In this document: positions 53,099 to 62,429 of the stretch, in pieces
How positions within the stretch are numbered: position 1 is the stretch's first letter
How the letters are laid out: each line of letters begins with the position of its first letter
Origin: Chamaelirium japonicum
Lineage: Eukaryota > Streptophyta > Magnoliopsida > Liliales > Melanthiaceae
Direction of reading: 5' to 3'
Length of the DNA stretch: 64,000 nucleotides
Assembly: GCA_947650365.1 (NCBI GenBank)
Contig: OX393553.1
Span: 71,775,229-71,839,228, forward strand
The notes under the pieces: generated by a model
The model's database searches: none
What the model saw: the letters and a program-made list of their open reading frames with translations, nothing else
What the model was told of the DNA's origin: nothing
Program-made: the position numbers and the translations under genes

Positions 53099-53526
53099 CT
53101 GGTAGCTTGAAATTGAGAGTTGTGCTGTTTCACAACCCGAAACCGTTTAACATTTGGACGTAAAGGGTCGTGTCGCAACACGAGGCCCTAAACTTGTTAA
53201 ACGACCTGGTAGCTTGAAATTGAGAGTTGTGCTGTTTCACAACCCGAAACCGTTTAACATTTGTACGTAAAGGGTCGTGTCGCAACACGAGGCCCTAAAC
53301 TTGTTAAACGACCTGGTAGCTTGAAATTGAGAGTTGTGCTGTTTCACAACCCGAAACCGTTTAACATTTGTACGTAAAGGGTCGTGTCGCAACATGAGGC
53401 CCTAAACTTGTTAAACGACCTGGTAGCTTGAAATTGAGAGTTGTGCTGTTTCACAACCCAAAACCGTTTAACATTTGCACGTAAAGGGTCGTGTCGCAAC
53501 ACGAGGCCCTAAACTTGTTAAACGAC
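53099..53526. repeat. 107-bp tandem repeat, four units, with conserved hairpins (element 2)
   Basis: ctggtagcttgaa is at 53099, 53206, 53313, 53420 and 53527: an exact 107-bp period. Each unit has GTTGTG-loop-CACAAC (53119-53136). It then has an outer stem CGTTTAAC/GTTAAACG (53144-53151 with 53196-53203) enclosing TCGTGT-CGCA-ACACGA (53168-53183). Element 1 has the homologous unit with changed but still paired stems. Confidence 0.95.
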
Positions 53527-53639
53527 CTGGTAGCTTGAAGGTTGAGCTGGCTCAACTTGAATTTGCTTGAAGGTGAAACTGAATGTTGCGCTGTCTCATA
53601 ACTCAGAATTTGAACAGACAAGTAGATGTTTGAGAGCAA

Positions 53640-53770
53640 TCTTTATTCAGCATAGAAATTACATCAGAGACGGAAATCTCTCTCTTTTTGGTGAAATCAG
53701 TCGATAAGATCCTTTGCTTGCGATATATTCGACGGTGTAGGTTCCTTCCCAGTTGGGAGTTAGTTTGCAT
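53640..53770 (-). pseudogene. Integrase C-terminal scrap in element 2
   Basis: The minus strand reads LTPNWEGTYTVEYIASKGSY then RLISP, aligned with APNWEGPYIIESVGGKGSYR of element 1. No other pol sequence is left, which shows that element 2 arose by internal deletion from a coding ancestor. Confidence 0.8.
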
Positions 53771-53777
53771 TCGAGTG

Positions 53778-53910
53778 ACAAAGCTGTCTCATTGGGCTTC
53801 GCCAAATGCCGAGGCAGCGAGTGCGCCTCGGACTTTGCTTTCGAGTGCCAAGGCTGTTTCCTTGGGCTTCACCAAATGCCGAGGCAGCGAGTGCGCCTCG
53901 GACTTTTGCC
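53778..53910. repeat. Two-copy tandem duplication of about 68 bp
   Basis: Both copies contain caaatgccgaggcagcgagt then gcgcctcggact. It sits at the deletion border between the integrase scrap and the leader of element 2. Confidence 0.85.
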
Positions 53911-54295
53911 TATCACCTCGTTGTAGTCTTCAAGTGAGCCTTTTCGTTTCGAACCTCACCCCCAATGTAGGGATTGGAGGAGAGTCAGACTTGAAAGGCT
54001 TATGATATCGATGGGAGATATCGATGATGGATTGTCTAGAAAGAGCGGGTTATTGGATTGAAGTTCAGCTGCCAACTCATTGAGCGAGTCTCGACTGATG
54101 TCATTCTGAGTAACTTCCCTCTGGATGATCCTGATAGAGTCTTCGCCATTCAGTGAAAGCGGAGGAAGCAACCAGATCGCTCGTGTCCATTCGATTGTCT
54201 GCTCAACCGAGGGAGCTGGGAAGTTTGACTTTGAAGATCAGTTGTCTGCTCAACCGATTCGATGTTGTCGTCAAGCACATTGAGCTTTTTGAACG
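53911..54295 (-). other. Element 2 leader, homologous to that of element 1
   Basis: Shares ccattcagtga, ttgtctgctcaaccgaggg and gatcagttgtctgctcaac with the element 1 leader at 61600-61720. No gag frame follows. Confidence 0.75.
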
Positions 54296-54314
54296 AATCC
54301 CACAGAAGGCGCCA
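54296..54314 (-). promoter_or_regulatory. Element 2 primer binding site
   Basis: Minus strand TGGCGCCTTCTGTGGGATT, three bases inside the 5' LTR, close to TGGCACCGTCTGTGGGATC of element 1. Confidence 0.85.
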
Positions 54315-54317
54315 AAC

Positions 54318-55462
54318 TGTAGGGGAAAATCTTCGTGCCGACCCGAAGACTTTCGCAGCACCAGTCAATTAGAGTCGAAGTTGACGTCGAAGATCGTTGG
54401 CCGATCTGTTGATTGAAGTTGAAGCCTTTTGATATGTCAATAGAAAGTGATATGCAATCAGAGAGATTGTGACACGAGATGTGATCTCGGAGTTCAGCCG
54501 AAGCCTACGTCTCCGTGCTATAGGGAGCAACCCGAATTCACTAACACTTCAGTTGAAGTGACCTCGACAGGCCGAGTGTCACTGAAAACCCTCTGATCTC
54601 TTCTAAGGAGAAAAGAAGATCAAAGAGAGATGGTAGATCAGAAGTTGAAAATCCCAGAGCTCTGGTTCTGAAAGTCAGATCTCAGAGTGGAAATCAGAAT
54701 TTTTCGGATCCTTCTACATTCGAAGGCTCTGCTATTTATAGGATTCTCTGGTGGGAATTCTGGGTTAAATGGCGGTTTCTGCTGCAGCATCTGGGGATTC
54801 TCCAGGTAAAGCTGGCGGGCCCCGCTACTGTCTTAGGGGGCCCACCAGGCAGGGCTGGTGGGTCCCGCTGTAGTCTTCGGGGGCCCACCAGGCAGGGCCG
54901 GTGGGTCCCGCTGTGGTACTCGGGGGCCCACCAGGCAGGGCCGGTGGGTCCCGCTGTAGTACTCGGGGGCCCACCAGGCAGGGCCGGTGGGTCCCGCTGT
55001 GGTACTCGGGGGCCCACCAGGCAGGGCCGGTGGGTCCCGCTGTAGTCTTCGGGGGCCCACCAGGCAGGGCCGGTGGGTCCCGCTGTGGTACTCGGGGGCC
55101 CACCAGGCAGGGCCGGTGGGTCCTGCTGTAGTACTCGGGGGCCCACCAGGCGAGGCCGGTGGGTCCCGCTGTGGTACTCGGGGGCCCACCAGGCAGGGCC
55201 GGTGGGTCCCGCTGTAGTCTTTGGGGGCCCACCAGGCAGGGCCGGTGGGTCCCGCTGTGGTACTCGGGGGCCCACCAGGCAGGGCCGGTGGGTCCTGCTG
55301 TAGTACTCGGGGGCCCACCAGGCGGGGCCGGTGGGTCCCGCTGTGGTACTCGGGGGCCCACCAGGCAGGGCCGGTGGGTCCCGCTGTTGTCTTCGGGGTC
55401 CCACCAGGCAGGGCCGGTGGGTCCCGCTGTTTGCAGACTTCTCGCCAAAATTTGCACCCACA
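54318..55462 (-). repeat. Element 2, 5' LTR
   Basis: 1145 bp with TATA at 54733-54741 and the 14-unit 43-bp array at 54805-55433. Confidence 0.95.
54805..55433. repeat. 43-bp U3 minisatellite, 14 units (element 2, 5' LTR)
   Basis: Unit order and higher-order pattern are the same as at 47957-48585; only four or five single-base differences between the two arrays. Confidence 0.93.
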
Positions 55463-55640
55463 ATTGTAAGTAAGGGGTAGTGTCGCAACACAAAAGCTCC
55501 CAAACCTGTTAAATAGATGTAGTAATTTGAAGGTTGTGTTGTAGCACAACCCGAAACCGTTTAATATTTGCCTGTAAGGGGTTGAGTCGCAACTCAAACA
55601 CCCAAACTTATTAAACGACCTGGTAATTTGAATGTAGATG
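55463..55640. repeat. Element 1 hairpin repeats, right of element 2
   Basis: A partial unit (GTGT-CGCA-ACAC near 55480-55491) is followed by a full unit of about 101 bp. The full unit has GGTTGTG...CACAACC (55532-55551), an outer stem CGTTTAAT/ATTAAACG (55558-55565 with 55610-55617) and TTGAGT-CGCA-ACTCAA (55582-55597). Confidence 0.85.
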
Positions 55641-55731
55641 ATTTGAAACTGCTTCAGAATTTGAATTGGAAAGCTGAACATTTGCACACTTGAACATTTG
55701 AAAGAGAACTTTATTCATCGTGGTATTTACA

Positions 55732-58700
55732 TCATGGATAGAACAATTTAAGGTGCCTAGCATTCCAAGCTCGTGGCAGTCTTTCCCCTTCTGGTGAAAA
55801 CAACCGGTAAGACCCTTTGCCTCCTACTGATTCGATGATATATGGACCTTCCCAGTTGGGAGCAAGTTTCCCACTGCTGTGTTCTTTAGTGTTGTAAAAA
55901 ACTGCTCTGAGAACTAGGCTGTCCACTGGGAACTGTCTCTTATGGATTTTCTCATCGTAGGCTCATTTGATCTTCTGCTAATACTTGACAATACGAAGGG
56001 ATGCTTGGTCTCATAATTCTTCAGAGAAATCCAGATCATCGACGCGAAGCTCTTCATTGATCCCTTCTTCAACTACCTTGGTCTTCAATGTATTTGATAT
56101 ACTCTCTGTCGGGAGTACTGCTTCCGATCCATATGTCAGACGGAAAGGTGAGAACCCTGTTGATCTTCTCGGAGTTGTGCGATATCCCCAAAGAACTTCA
56201 GGTAGGATTTGTTCCCACAATCCTTTCTTGTCGTTGAGTTTCTTCTTGAGTATACCAAGGATAGCTCTATTGGATGCTTCAGTTTGACCATTGCATTGGG
56301 GATATCTTGGAGTTGAATAAAAGAGCTTGATTCCGTTATTCAGGCAGACCTCCCGAAACTTGTCAGAGTCAAATTGAGCCCCATTGTCAGCAACAAGAAC
56401 TTGGGGCGTGCCAAACCTTGAGAAGATGTTGTGTCGAATGAACTTGATCACTTCATCATCGGTCTCCCGAAAGAGTGGCACAGCTTCGACCCATTTGGTG
56501 AAATAATCAGTGGCCAGTAGTAGATACTTCTTCTTGCTCGGAGTTGGAGGGAAAGGACCCAAGAAGTCCAACCCCCACTGATGGAAAGGCCATGGACTTG
56601 ATAGTTGATGAAGTTCATCTGCAGGAAGATGGATAGCCCGTGCGTGCCATTGGCATGGCTTGCACTTTTGAACCACTTGGCGAGCGTCTCTAGCCATTGT
56701 TGGCCAGTAGTAACCTTGTAGTTTAGTCTTGGCTTCAAGAGATCTTCCTCCCGAATGGTTGCCGCAGGCTCCAGAGTGGATATCAATCAGGATCGCCTTT
56801 GCTTGTTCAGGACCAATACACTTGAGCATCATCCCGTTATGAGACTTGAAGTATAGATCTTCTCCTTGAATAGTATAGCATGGGAGCTTCCTTTGAAGTC
56901 TTCGAGATTGATTTGGATCTTCGGGTATTTCACCATGTTTGAAGAAGTTGAAAATTGGCAGTCTCCAATCCTCAAGCTCGCTTGTGGTGTTAAGGTTCAA
57001 TACCATTCGATCTCCACCCCCAGATCTCTTTGTGGTAGCAATGATCTGTTGTTCGGGGGTGGTCTTGGGCACTTCTTGATAATCAATTTGTATTTGCCTT
57101 CCTCCGAGTGAGTCTCCAAGAACTGAGGCAGCATTGGCTAAGGCATCTGCTTCTCGATTCTCTGTTCTTGGGATTTGAACGAATTCAGTATTAGTAAAAC
57201 GTTGCTGAAGACGTCGTACTAGGGCCAAGTAGAGCTGCATTCTCTCTTCACGAGCCGTGTACTCTCCGTTGATTTGCCTTATAATCAGCTGGGAGTCGCT
57301 GTAGATGATGATTCTATCCACCCCCAGGGATTTAGCCATTTCGAGTCCGGAGATAAGTGCTTCATATTCAGCTTCGTTGTTGGTGGCATTGAACCCGAGG
57401 AGAGTGGCCTTCTGTAGATGATCAAGTTCGGGGGATACCAAGACTATCCCAGTTCCCGAACCGATCACACTTGAAGCTCCATCAGTGAAAAGCTTCCATG
57501 GAGGACTTGTGGCGATTGCTTCGAAGCTTGGATCGGTTTTTGTTGTAAGACTGAACGGAGGATCTGCTTCATCTTCTAGGCGCATATCGACGTCTTCTTC
57601 CCAAGTGATAGGGTCTTCGACCGGAAAGTCAGCTAGGAAATCAGCAATGGCTTGATCTTTGATGGAAGTGCGAGATTCGAATTGAATCCCCAGAGCACTC
57701 ATTTCGATCACCCATTTGGTCATTCGACTAGCTCGACCAGTTTTGTAAACAATATCTTTGAGTGGGTGTTCTGAAATGACAGTGATCTGATGAGAGACGA
57801 AGTAGGGTTGGAGGCGACGTGATGCTGTGAGCAAGGCCAGGATGACCTTCTTAGTTTTTGAGTAGCGAGTTTCAGCCGGAAGAAGAGTATGGTTGATGTA
57901 GTAGACTGGATGCTCGATGCCTTCTCTTCTGCTGACTAGGACCGCACTGATTGCTTGATCGGTCACAGCGAGATAGAGCCATAAATCTTCTTTGGGAAGA
58001 GGAGCCGCCAGGATAGGAGCTTGCACCAGATATTTCTTGATGCCTTGAAAAGCTTCTTCGCAAGTTGAACTCCACCCTGAAGTATCCGCCTTTCGTAGTT
58101 TGTCGAAAAGAGGCTTACATTTGTCGGAAGACTTTGAGATGAATCTATTGAGGGCAGCAAGTCTTCCAGTGAGACGTTGAACTTCTTTTCGATTAGTAGG
58201 TGATGGCATGTCAAGGATGGCTCGAATTTGGTCGGGGTTGGCTTCAATCCCCCTCCTGGTCATAAGATGACCCAGGAATTTGCCCGATTGAACTCCGAAA
58301 GTACACTTGGTCGGATTGAGCTTCATACGATACCTTTGAAGGACTTGAAAGGTTTCCGCTTGATCGGATAGATGCTTTCCTCGAATGGAGCTCTTTGTGA
58401 GGAGATCGTCGACGTAGACTTCGACGTTGCGACCGATCTGATCTTCGAACATCTTTGTGACTAACCTTTGATAAGTGGAACCAGCATTTTTGAGGCCGAA
58501 TGGCATTACATTATAGCAGTAAAGACCCCGGCTAGTCACAAAACATGTCTTCTCTTGATCATCAGCGTGAAGCGGAATTTGATTGTACCCAGAGTATCCA
58601 TCCATAAAAGACAATAGCTCGTGGCCAGCAGTGGCATCGACGAGTCTATCTATCCTTGGCATGGGGAATGGATCTTTGGGACAAGCCTTGTTGAGGTTAG

Positions 58701-58989
58701 TGAAGTCGATGCACACTCTGACCTTCCCATTCTTCTTTGGGACAGCAACTATATTAGAGATCCAAGTAGGATACTCTACTTCACGGATGAATCCTGCTGC
58801 AAGTAACTTACTGATCTCCTCTTGAACAACAACTTGTAGCTCTGGTCGGATAGTGCGTGGCTTTTGCTTGACAGGTTTCACCTCTTCTTTGATCGCAAGT
58901 CGGTGACAAGCGTCATCTGGATTGATCCCTGGCATGTCTTCAAAACACCAGGCGAAGACGTCGATATTGGATTGAAGGAAGGATACCAT
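55732..58989 (-). CDS. Element 1 pol: RT, two RNase H domains, integrase (two late stops)
   Basis: 992 codons are open from 58989 to a TGA at 56011-56013. The same frame goes on to 55732 with a second TGA near 55960; both fit Arg CGA to TGA changes. RT: WISNIVAVPKKNGKVRVCID, MPFGLKNAGSTYQ, YVDD at 192-195. First RNase H at about 335-460. Second, archaeal-like RNase H from 498 (FTDGAS D503, YSDS D565, EADALA D615). Integrase: H738, H745, C776, C779, then D808 (WGLDFLGPF), D868 (VLVADNG) and E904 (GQTEASN). The GPF/GPY-type C-terminus is LAPNWEGPYIIES near 55840. The frame is the same as gag-protease, from which it is separated by one TAG. The two TGAs remove part of the integrase C-terminus. 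Confidence 0.93.
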
Positions 58990-59136
58990 GTCTTGCGCTT
59001 CTGCGTCGCTAAGACCGGTACCAATAAATGTTTGTCGAGAGAGATTTCCGCTGCCGATATTGATAGGGATGATCTCTTCAATTGAAGGCGAGGCTTCCCA
59101 TTCGATTGGTGGAGGTTCGGTCAGTGGAATCTCCTT

Positions 59137-59145
59137 TAATTGCTA
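59137..59145 (-). promoter_or_regulatory. UAG CAA UUA: likely stop-codon readthrough site between gag-protease and pol
   Basis: Minus strand codons AAA TAG CAA TTA. UAG followed by CAR-YYA is the tobamovirus-type readthrough signal, and here the match is exact. The same frame is open for 51 codons between this stop and the first pol ATG and then through RT. The site lies where gag-protease must be joined to pol. Confidence 0.65.
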
Positions 59146-61536
59146 TTTGGAAGAGGGACCAGCTTCATCTCGTAGCCGCTTTGGAGGAGCAATATTGATC
59201 TTAAGATCTGTTTTAGCTGCAGCAGCCTCACAAGACCTCCCAGCTTGCTGATCGCCTCGAATGCAGATAATGCCTTCTCCTGTTGCAAACTTGAGGAGTT
59301 GGTGGTAAGAAGAGGAGATGGCATTGATCTGGTGGAGGAATGGTCGCCCCAGAATAGCATTGTAGTTGGACACCCCTTCGACAATTGCAAACCTCACCGA
59401 GACTCGAGTCTCTCGGCTAAGGTCGAGAGTGAATCTCGATTCGCCCACCGTGATGCTTTGTTTGCCGTTGAAGCCAGTGATCACAGTCGGGACGATCTCG
59501 AGGCTTGAGTATCTATGTCCCAGACGTTTGAAACAATCTGAGAACATAATATCGATGGAGCTCCCGGTGTCGATGAGGATTCGATTGACGGTGCTTCCGT
59601 CGATGAGGAGTTTCAAGACCAGGGGGTCTCGATGGGGAGTATGAACTCCTTGAAGATCAGAATCGTTGAAAACAATGGATGGCCAAACCAAACCTTCGAT
59701 AGGCTTCTCGATCCAGGTATCCTCCTTATTCACAGCAGAACGAACGTGGAAGATGCATTGAACTTGCCGATATACTTCCTTCCCGGTCAAGGTTTGATTG
59801 TGCAATGTTCCATGAATACCAAAGACGTTGGCATTCACAGAGATAGGTTGTCGGTTGGAGGAGATTTGATGGATCCAACATGCTTCTTTTCCCTTTGCAG
59901 AGGTTCGACATTGATCTTGTCCGCCCTTGACGAACTCTTGAAGGTGGCCTTCTCGCAACAAGTCTTCAAGATGAAATTTCAGCCGATAACACCGATCGGT
60001 GGAGTGGCCGTGACTTCGGTGGAATTCGCAGTAGACCGTTTTGTCCGCTGTGAATTTAGTGTTTGGCTGAAGCGGATTGGGCCTTCGAAGGAATTCCTCG
60101 TGTTGAATGCGATCGAGGATCTGTTCGACTGGTAAATCCCACTCGGTGAAAGTGGTTTTCGTAGGAGATCGACGTCCATCATTCATGGGTCTTTTGTTGG
60201 CCGGAGGAGCTGTTGCCTCAGTGTTGTGAGCTTTGGCATCATACTTAGGAGCTTCTCTTTCCGCGGGTCTTCGCTTCGTTTCTCGCCCTTTTCGAGCGAC
60301 TTGATCATCTTCAACCTCAATCTCTCTCTGGATTCTATCGAACATAGAACCCAGAGAAGGAGGGGGATTGCGGATGAAGTCGTTGTAGATGTGTAGATCG
60401 AAGCGGAGAGCATTCTGGAAAGTCAGCATGATGGCTTCATCATCCAGATGTCTTCCAGAGAGGGCAGCATGCTCGTTGCGAAATCTCCTGGTGAAACTGC
60501 GAAGAGTCTTATCAGCACCCATCCTCAGCCGATAGAGGGAGTCGAGCTTCTTTTCTGGCTTCAGATTGAGTTGATAATGCTGCACGAAAAGGTTAGCCAA
60601 AACACCGAACTGGGTGATGGACCCAGCTCGGAGATTATGATACCAATCGAGTGAGGGCTCATCGAGACTTCCGGCGAAAGTGCGACAAAGCACGTTATTC
60701 TCTTCCTCGTGCGGTGTCAAGGCTTGCTTGAAGGCAAGTATATGGAGAGTTGGATCTCCTTTGACGCAGTTGAATTTGGGGAGGATAGGAGTTCTCCATC
60801 CCCTTGGAAATGTTGATTCGAAGAGGCTTCGATGGAGAGGTCCGGCGGAGGAATACCCATCCCTACGACCGTGTCCTCGACTTAGATATGGGTTCAGAGA
60901 CAAGATCTCAAGGTCTTGCTCGGGCATTGAAGTATTTGCCGGTTGAAGTCGGTGTCGAAGGTCCGATCCAAGTCCACGTTGAAGTGGAATGGAAGGGGAG
61001 ACTCTACTCTTTGAAGGAGCGCCTTTCATCGGGTGCTTCCTTGGTATATCGAGCTTTGAAGGTGCCTTCCTATCGCAGTTGCGCCCAGAAGAGGATTGGG
61101 AGGACTCATCGTCGAGGCGATCCCAAACACTCTGCTTCCACGGGGCAGCAGAGGGAGTCGGGTCGTGATGAATTCTCCCGGGGGCAGCAGTGCCCATTGA
61201 CCTCCGTTGCTCGGAGTGGATTGATGGTTGTGGCCAATCGACCCTCTCATTAGTCGAGGGGATGGGAAGAGCAATTCCAGCCTCGGAGGCTGCCTTCTTG
61301 AGTGCGTCCCTCTCAGCAGTGAGGGTGGCATTCTGCTTTGCCAATTGAAGTAGTTGGAAATCGACCACCGAAATTTGATAGGTTGAGGGAAGGTCTTCAG
61401 CGGGAGCAGGGGTTGTATGCCCTATTGATGGATGGGGAGGTGGGGCAATCGGTCGATCAACCGATCTCCCACTACCTGATCGAGTATCCATATTGGGGGC
61501 AGCAAGGGGCTGCCCGAAATTGAGCCTTTGACTCAT
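59143..61536 (-). CDS. Element 1 gag and protease
   Basis: 797 codons from ATG to the TAG at 59143, with no other stop. The N-terminal third is Pro/Ser/Arg-rich. Gag core at about 240-400 (FAGSLDEPSLDWYHNL, SFTRRFRNEHAALSG). The zinc-binding-like motif YCEFHRSHGHSTDRC (C-X2-H-X4-H-X4-C) is at 502-516. Aspartic protease: active site ILIDTGSSIDIMF at 654-666 and NAILGRPFLH near 726-735. It ends in GPSSK just before the TAG. Translation of pol probably needs readthrough of that stop. This is the only intact gag-protease of the Tat elements here. Confidence 0.94.
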   Translation of the reverse strand: MSQRLNFGQPLAAPNMDTRSGSGRSVDRPIAPPPHPSIGHTTPAPAEDLPSTYQISVVDFQLLQLAKQNATLTAERDALKKAASEAGIALPIPSTNERVDWPQPSIHSEQRRSMGTAAPGRIHHDPTPSAAPWKQSVWDRLDDESSQSSSGRNCDRKAPSKLDIPRKHPMKGAPSKSRVSPSIPLQRGLGSDLRHRLQPANTSMPEQDLEILSLNPYLSRGHGRRDGYSSAGPLHRSLFESTFPRGWRTPILPKFNCVKGDPTLHILAFKQALTPHEEENNVLCRTFAGSLDEPSLDWYHNLRAGSITQFGVLANLFVQHYQLNLKPEKKLDSLYRLRMGADKTLRSFTRRFRNEHAALSGRHLDDEAIMLTFQNALRFDLHIYNDFIRNPPPSLGSMFDRIQREIEVEDDQVARKGRETKRRPAEREAPKYDAKAHNTEATAPPANKRPMNDGRRSPTKTTFTEWDLPVEQILDRIQHEEFLRRPNPLQPNTKFTADKTVYCEFHRSHGHSTDRCYRLKFHLEDLLREGHLQEFVKGGQDQCRTSAKGKEACWIHQISSNRQPISVNANVFGIHGTLHNQTLTGKEVYRQVQCIFHVRSAVNKEDTWIEKPIEGLVWPSIVFNDSDLQGVHTPHRDPLVLKLLIDGSTVNRILIDTGSSIDIMFSDCFKRLGHRYSSLEIVPTVITGFNGKQSITVGESRFTLDLSRETRVSVRFAIVEGVSNYNAILGRPFLHQINAISSSYHQLLKFATGEGIICIRGDQQAGRSCEAAAAKTDLKINIAPPKRLRDEAGPSSK

Positions 61537-61750
61537 TGATCAAGTCTCAGGGCGAGGTTGACGTGTGTTACTTCCTTCTGGTTGACCCTGGTGCTTTGTC
61601 CTCGCCATTCAGTGAGCGAAGGGTGCAACGAGAGTGCCGGCGTCCGAGCGGTTGTCTGCTTAACCGAGGGGGCGAGGAAGTTTGGCTATCTGATCAGTTG
61701 TCTGCTCAACTGATCTAATAGTAGTTGTAGAACGGACACAGCTTCTCGTT
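61537..61750 (-). other. Element 1 leader
   Basis: Short untranslated stretch between primer site and gag ATG. The paired phrases ttgtctgcttaaccgag and ttgtctgctcaactgatc are shared with element 2. Confidence 0.7.
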
Positions 61751-61770
61751 GGATCCCACAGACGGTGCCA
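61751..61770 (-). promoter_or_regulatory. Element 1 primer binding site
   Basis: Minus strand TGGCACCGTCTGTGGGATCC, three bases inside the 5' LTR. It resembles the TTTGGCGCCGTCTGTGGG type known from RIRE2-like plant gypsy elements. Confidence 0.85.
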
Positions 61771-61773
61771 AAC

Positions 61774-62429
61774 TGTGAGGGAAAATCTTCGTGCCGACCC
61801 GAAGACTTCGCCGCACCAGTCAATTGCAGTTTTGATTCGAAGAGATCCTTGCTCGATCTGTTGATTGAAGTCGTAGCTTTCGATATGTCCACAGAGAGAG
61901 ATACAATCAGAGAGTTAACACGAGAGATGTGATCTCGGAGTTTAGCCGAAGCCTACGTCTCCGTGCTATAGGGAGCAACCCGAATTCACTAACACTTATA
62001 TTGAAGTGATCTCGACAGGCCGAGTATCACTAAAGTCACCCTTCAACTTCTTCAAGGAGAAGATCAAAAGATCAAAGAGAGGGGAAGGATTGGAAGTTGG
62101 AAATCCCAGAGCTCTGGTTTCTGAAAATCAGATTTCAGAACTGGAAATCGGATTTTGGATCCTTCTACATTCGAAGGCTCTGCTATTTATAGGATCCTAT
62201 GGTGATAAATGGCGGTTTCTGCTGTTGTATCTGGGGATCCTCCAGGTAAAGCTGGTGGGTCCCGCTGTAGTCTCCGGGGGCTCACCAGGCAGGGCTGGTG
62301 GGTCCCGCTGTAGTCTCTGGGGGCCCACTAGGCAGGGCCGGTGGGTCCCGCTGTAGTCTCCGGGGGCCCACCAGGTAGGGCCGGTGGGTCCCGCTGTTTG
62401 CAGACTTCTTGCCAAAATTTGCACCCACA
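61774..62429 (-). repeat. Element 1, 5' LTR
   Basis: 656 bp; TATA at 62184-62192; four 43-bp units at 62245-62397, the same number as in the partner at 17612-17764. Confidence 0.95.
62245..62397. repeat. 43-bp U3 minisatellite, four units (element 1, 5' LTR)
   Basis: gctggtgggtcccgctgtag then tctccgggggcycacyaggc. Short version of the array in element 2. The equivalent array of the 3' LTR is at 17612-17764. Confidence 0.9.

Larger units (their letters stand above)
47470..55462 (-). mobile_element. Element 2: young non-autonomous derivative of the element 1 family
   Basis: LTRs 47470-48614 and 54318-55462 are both exactly 1145 bp and collinear, with about nine differences by eye (0.8 percent). 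The TSD ATTGT is at 47465-47469 and 55463-55467. The primer site, leader and purine tract resemble those of element 1. The 5.7-kb interior has no gag, protease, RT or RNase H; only a scrap of integrase C-terminus remains (about 53660-53760). The rest is tandem repeats and unassigned DNA. It must use proteins of another element, most simply an element 1 relative. Confidence 0.95.
17141..62429 (-). mobile_element. Element 1: Ty3/gypsy Tat-type retrotransposon, opened by two nested insertions
   Basis: The LTRs at 17141-17796 and 61774-62429 are both exactly 656 bp and differ at about 13 sites by eye (near 2 percent). The TSD ATATC is at 17136-17140 and 62430-62434. Orientation is minus: 5' LTR, primer site, gag-protease, pol, noncoding repeats, an antisense gene, 119-bp repeats, purine tract, 3' LTR. 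Subtracting element 2 (with TSD) and element 3 (with TSD) leaves about 13,406 bp. Tat affiliation rests on the double RNase H, the large size, the antisense gene between pol and the 3' LTR, and tandem repeats there. Both nested insertions lie in element 1's own tandem repeats. Confidence 0.95.

Noticed and set aside
53099-53526. CRISPR-like regular spacing
   Set aside because: Whole units repeat without unique spacers, in a plant genome with no cas genes. The same holds for the 43-, 119- and 189-bp arrays.
55463-62429. Reading 54318-55462 and 61774-62429 as the LTR pair of one 8-kb element
   Set aside because: Their lengths differ (1145 versus 656 bp) and they are clearly different subfamilies. 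Matching LTRs and TSDs pair them with 47470 and 17141 instead.
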